Part shown: piece after piece, positions 5,715 to 6,694 of the stretch | Position numbering within the stretch: position 1 is the stretch's first letter | Layout of the letters: each line of letters begins with the position of its first letter | NCBI GenBank assembly: GCA_022837365.1 | Contig: JALHHV010000410.1 | Span: 1 to 6,694 of the forward strand | Direction of reading: 5' to 3' | Origin: Desulfovibrio sp. | GTDB lineage: Bacteria > Desulfobacterota > Desulfovibrionia > Desulfovibrionales > Desulfovibrionaceae | DNA: 6,694 bases | Notes under the pieces: generated by a model | Told to the model about the DNA's origin: nothing | The model's input: the letters and a program-made list of their open reading frames with translations, nothing else | The model's database searches: none | Made by a program: the position numbers and the translations under genes

Positions 5715-6527
5715 TTACGGGGTTGCGCCCGGTGCGCCCTCCCCTTCACCGGTTTCCGGGTCCGGGGCGTCGAAGCGCACGGGGGCCATCTTTTCGGGGG
5801 CGCGCACCGGCCCCGGCAAGGTGCCCGCAAGACGCGCCGCCGTGGCGGGGTCGGAGGCCACCAGGTCGCCGAAGCGCAGGTGCAGCCGGTATTCGCGCAT
5901 GTACCACGCCAGCGCGTTGCGCAGGGCGCGCACCACGCCGTCGTCGTCCAGCAGGTGCGACTGGCCGGGGAAGCCGGAGGCGCCGGGCACCTCGTCCAGC
6001 CCTTCCAGTTCGGTGGCCAGCCGGGGGCGACGGCCCAGGCGGCCGCCCACCACCACCCGCCAGCCCTCGCGGGCCACGGGCAGGGCCTTTTCCGGGCAGC
6101 GCTTGATGCACAGCCCGCAGGAAAGACAGTTCTCGGGGTGCAGGCGCGGCCCGTTCTCGTCCTCCGCTCCCAGAGTCATGGCGTGGTCGGGGCACAGCCG
6201 TTCGCACAGCCCGCAGCGGGTGCAGGCGTCGGAGGCGCGGCCCGGCGTCCAGGCCCTGATGATGCCCACGTCCGCGATGTGCGGGCGCGAGCAGCCGTTG
6301 GGACACGCGGACACCGCCACGCGGAAGGCGTGATGGTGCAGAATGGGGCCGCGCACCACGTCACGCAGGAATTCCGGCCAGCCGCTTTCGGCCACCACCC
6401 GTTCCAGCCGGGCCAGAAAGCCCTCCGGCACGGGCAAGGAAAAACGGCAGGTGCCCCCGCGAGAGGAGGAGACGGTCGTGCCGCGGCAACCGTTGACGAT
6501 GAAGGGAGAGGGAGCGCGATCGGACAT
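5715..6527 (-). CDS. sulfite-reductase-like protein with two 4Fe-4S ferredoxin motifs
   Basis: A soluble 270-aa iron-sulfur protein. Residues about 10-95 resemble the sirohaem/4Fe-4S half of nitrite/sulfite reductases, with SACPNGCSRPHIADVGIIRAW (Cys75-x3-Cys79). The first cysteine pair is unusual: Cys14 and Cys27 are 12 residues apart instead of the usual Cys-x5-Cys, so sirohaem binding is uncertain. A bacterial ferredoxin insert follows, CTRCGLCERLCP (102-113) and CLSCGLCIKRCP (134-145), each predicted to hold one 4Fe-4S cluster. The C-terminal 120 residues are not recognised and end in a Pro/Gly/Glu-rich tail. The start ATG at 6527 has AGGAG five bases before it (6532-6536 region). It is first in an operon with the membrane polyferredoxin, suggesting an electron-transfer pair. 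Closest family as I recall: AsrC-like or 'iron-sulfur cluster-binding protein' of Desulfovibrio. The substrate is unknown. Confidence 0.83.
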   Translation of the reverse strand: MSDRAPSPFIVNGCRGTTVSSSRGGTCRFSLPVPEGFLARLERVVAESGWPEFLRDVVRGPILHHHAFRVAVSACPNGCSRPHIADVGIIRAWTPGRASDACTRCGLCERLCPDHAMTLGAEDENGPRLHPENCLSCGLCIKRCPEKALPVAREGWRVVVGGRLGRRPRLATELEGLDEVPGASGFPGQSHLLDDDGVVRALRNALAWYMREYRLHLRFGDLVASDPATAARLAGTLPGPVRAPEKMAPVRFDAPDPETGEGEGAPGATP

Positions 6528-6545
6528 GGTACTCCTGTGGCGTGT

Positions 6546-6573
6546 CCGCCGTGCGTGCACCATGGCACGGCGG
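6546..6573. promoter_or_regulatory. 9-bp perfect hairpin in the leader of the Fe-S operon
   Basis: CCGCCGTGC (6546-6554) and GCACGGCGG (6565-6573) are exact inverted repeats around a 10-nt loop, just upstream of the Shine-Dalgarno sequence on the minus strand. There is no T-tract on either strand, so it is a leader structure or operator rather than a terminator. Confidence 0.55.
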
Positions 6574-6584
6574 CGGGTTCCGGT

Positions 6585-6602
6585 CAGTGACGCAGGTCAC
6601 AA
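6585..6602 (-). promoter_or_regulatory. CRP/FNR-family (HcpR-like) operator candidate
   Basis: On the minus strand TTGTGA-CCTGCG-TCACTG matches the palindrome TTGTGA-N6-TCACAA at 10 of 12 fixed positions. That form is used by CRP and, as I recall, by HcpR, the nitrosative-stress regulator of Desulfovibrio. It lies 58-75 bp before the ATG of the sulfite-reductase-like gene, a usual operator distance. The exact regulator cannot be read from the site. Confidence 0.5.
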
Positions 6603-6694
6603 CGAAAGGGAAGGCCAGGCCCGCGTGCGCGTGGTTTCGCAACGGGCGGATTTCGCCTACTTCCCGATGCAGAACGAAGAAAAGATATGCTCCA

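Noticed and set aside
4323..6590. 755-codon open frame on the plus strand
   Set aside because: It is antisense to the Fe-S operon, is rich in Arg/Pro/Gln/His with no domain pattern, and is explained by GC-rich codon bias opening opposite frames.
1..6694. CRISPR arrays, tRNA or rRNA genes
   Set aside because: No regularly spaced repeats, cloverleaf or rRNA-like conserved stretches were seen on either strand.

Overview
The window is a GC-rich (strongly G/C-ending codons) bacterial segment in which every gene I can support lies on the minus strand. The gene set (an oxygen-sensitive-looking Fe-S redox pair, a PhoB-PstB-PhoU cluster without its permeases, and GAK-type genes) and the protein style suggest a sulfate-reducing deltaproteobacterium of the Desulfovibrio/Nitratidesulfovibrio group. 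That assignment is recollection and inference, not a database result.

Layout, in the direction of transcription (right to left). (1) 6694-4361: a leader with a CRP/HcpR-like palindrome and a 9-bp hairpin, then a soluble sulfite-reductase-like diferredoxin protein (5715-6527). After 18 bp comes a multi-spanning NapH-like membrane polyferredoxin (4361-5696), whose reading frame is broken at a run of six G on the coding strand. (2) 4360-3561: a candidate sigma70 promoter and a stand-alone DEDDy 3'-5' exonuclease. (3) 3560-791: a phosphate-regulon block, made of a Pho-box-like site, phoB, pstB and phoU. (4) 790-1: a terminator hairpin, then a small amphi-Trp-like protein overlapping the start of a CofD-like transferase that runs off the left edge. 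These last two look like the edge of the little-studied 'GAK' gene system. The 92 bases at 6603-6694 hold no gene or site I can support.

The most striking result is that the phosphate block carries two independent lesions. The phoU start region is a perfect 28-bp tandem duplication, so the ribosome-binding site now points to an out-of-frame copy of the GTG start. PstB lacks the whole H-loop segment (about 11 residues including the switch histidine), with every other ATPase motif intact. Loss of PhoU is known in E. coli to select for secondary pst/pho mutations, so the pair reads like a lesion plus its suppressor. A dead paralogous locus or assembly errors remain possible. Between the two genes sits a roughly 266-bp MITE-like palindromic element bounded by GGGGGAGTT-type inverted repeats.

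How the genes would work together: PhoB is the phosphate response regulator, PstB the transporter ATPase and PhoU the negative regulator bridging the two. PstS, PstC, PstA and PhoR are not in the window and would have to be encoded elsewhere. The two Fe-S genes probably form an electron-transfer pair at the membrane.
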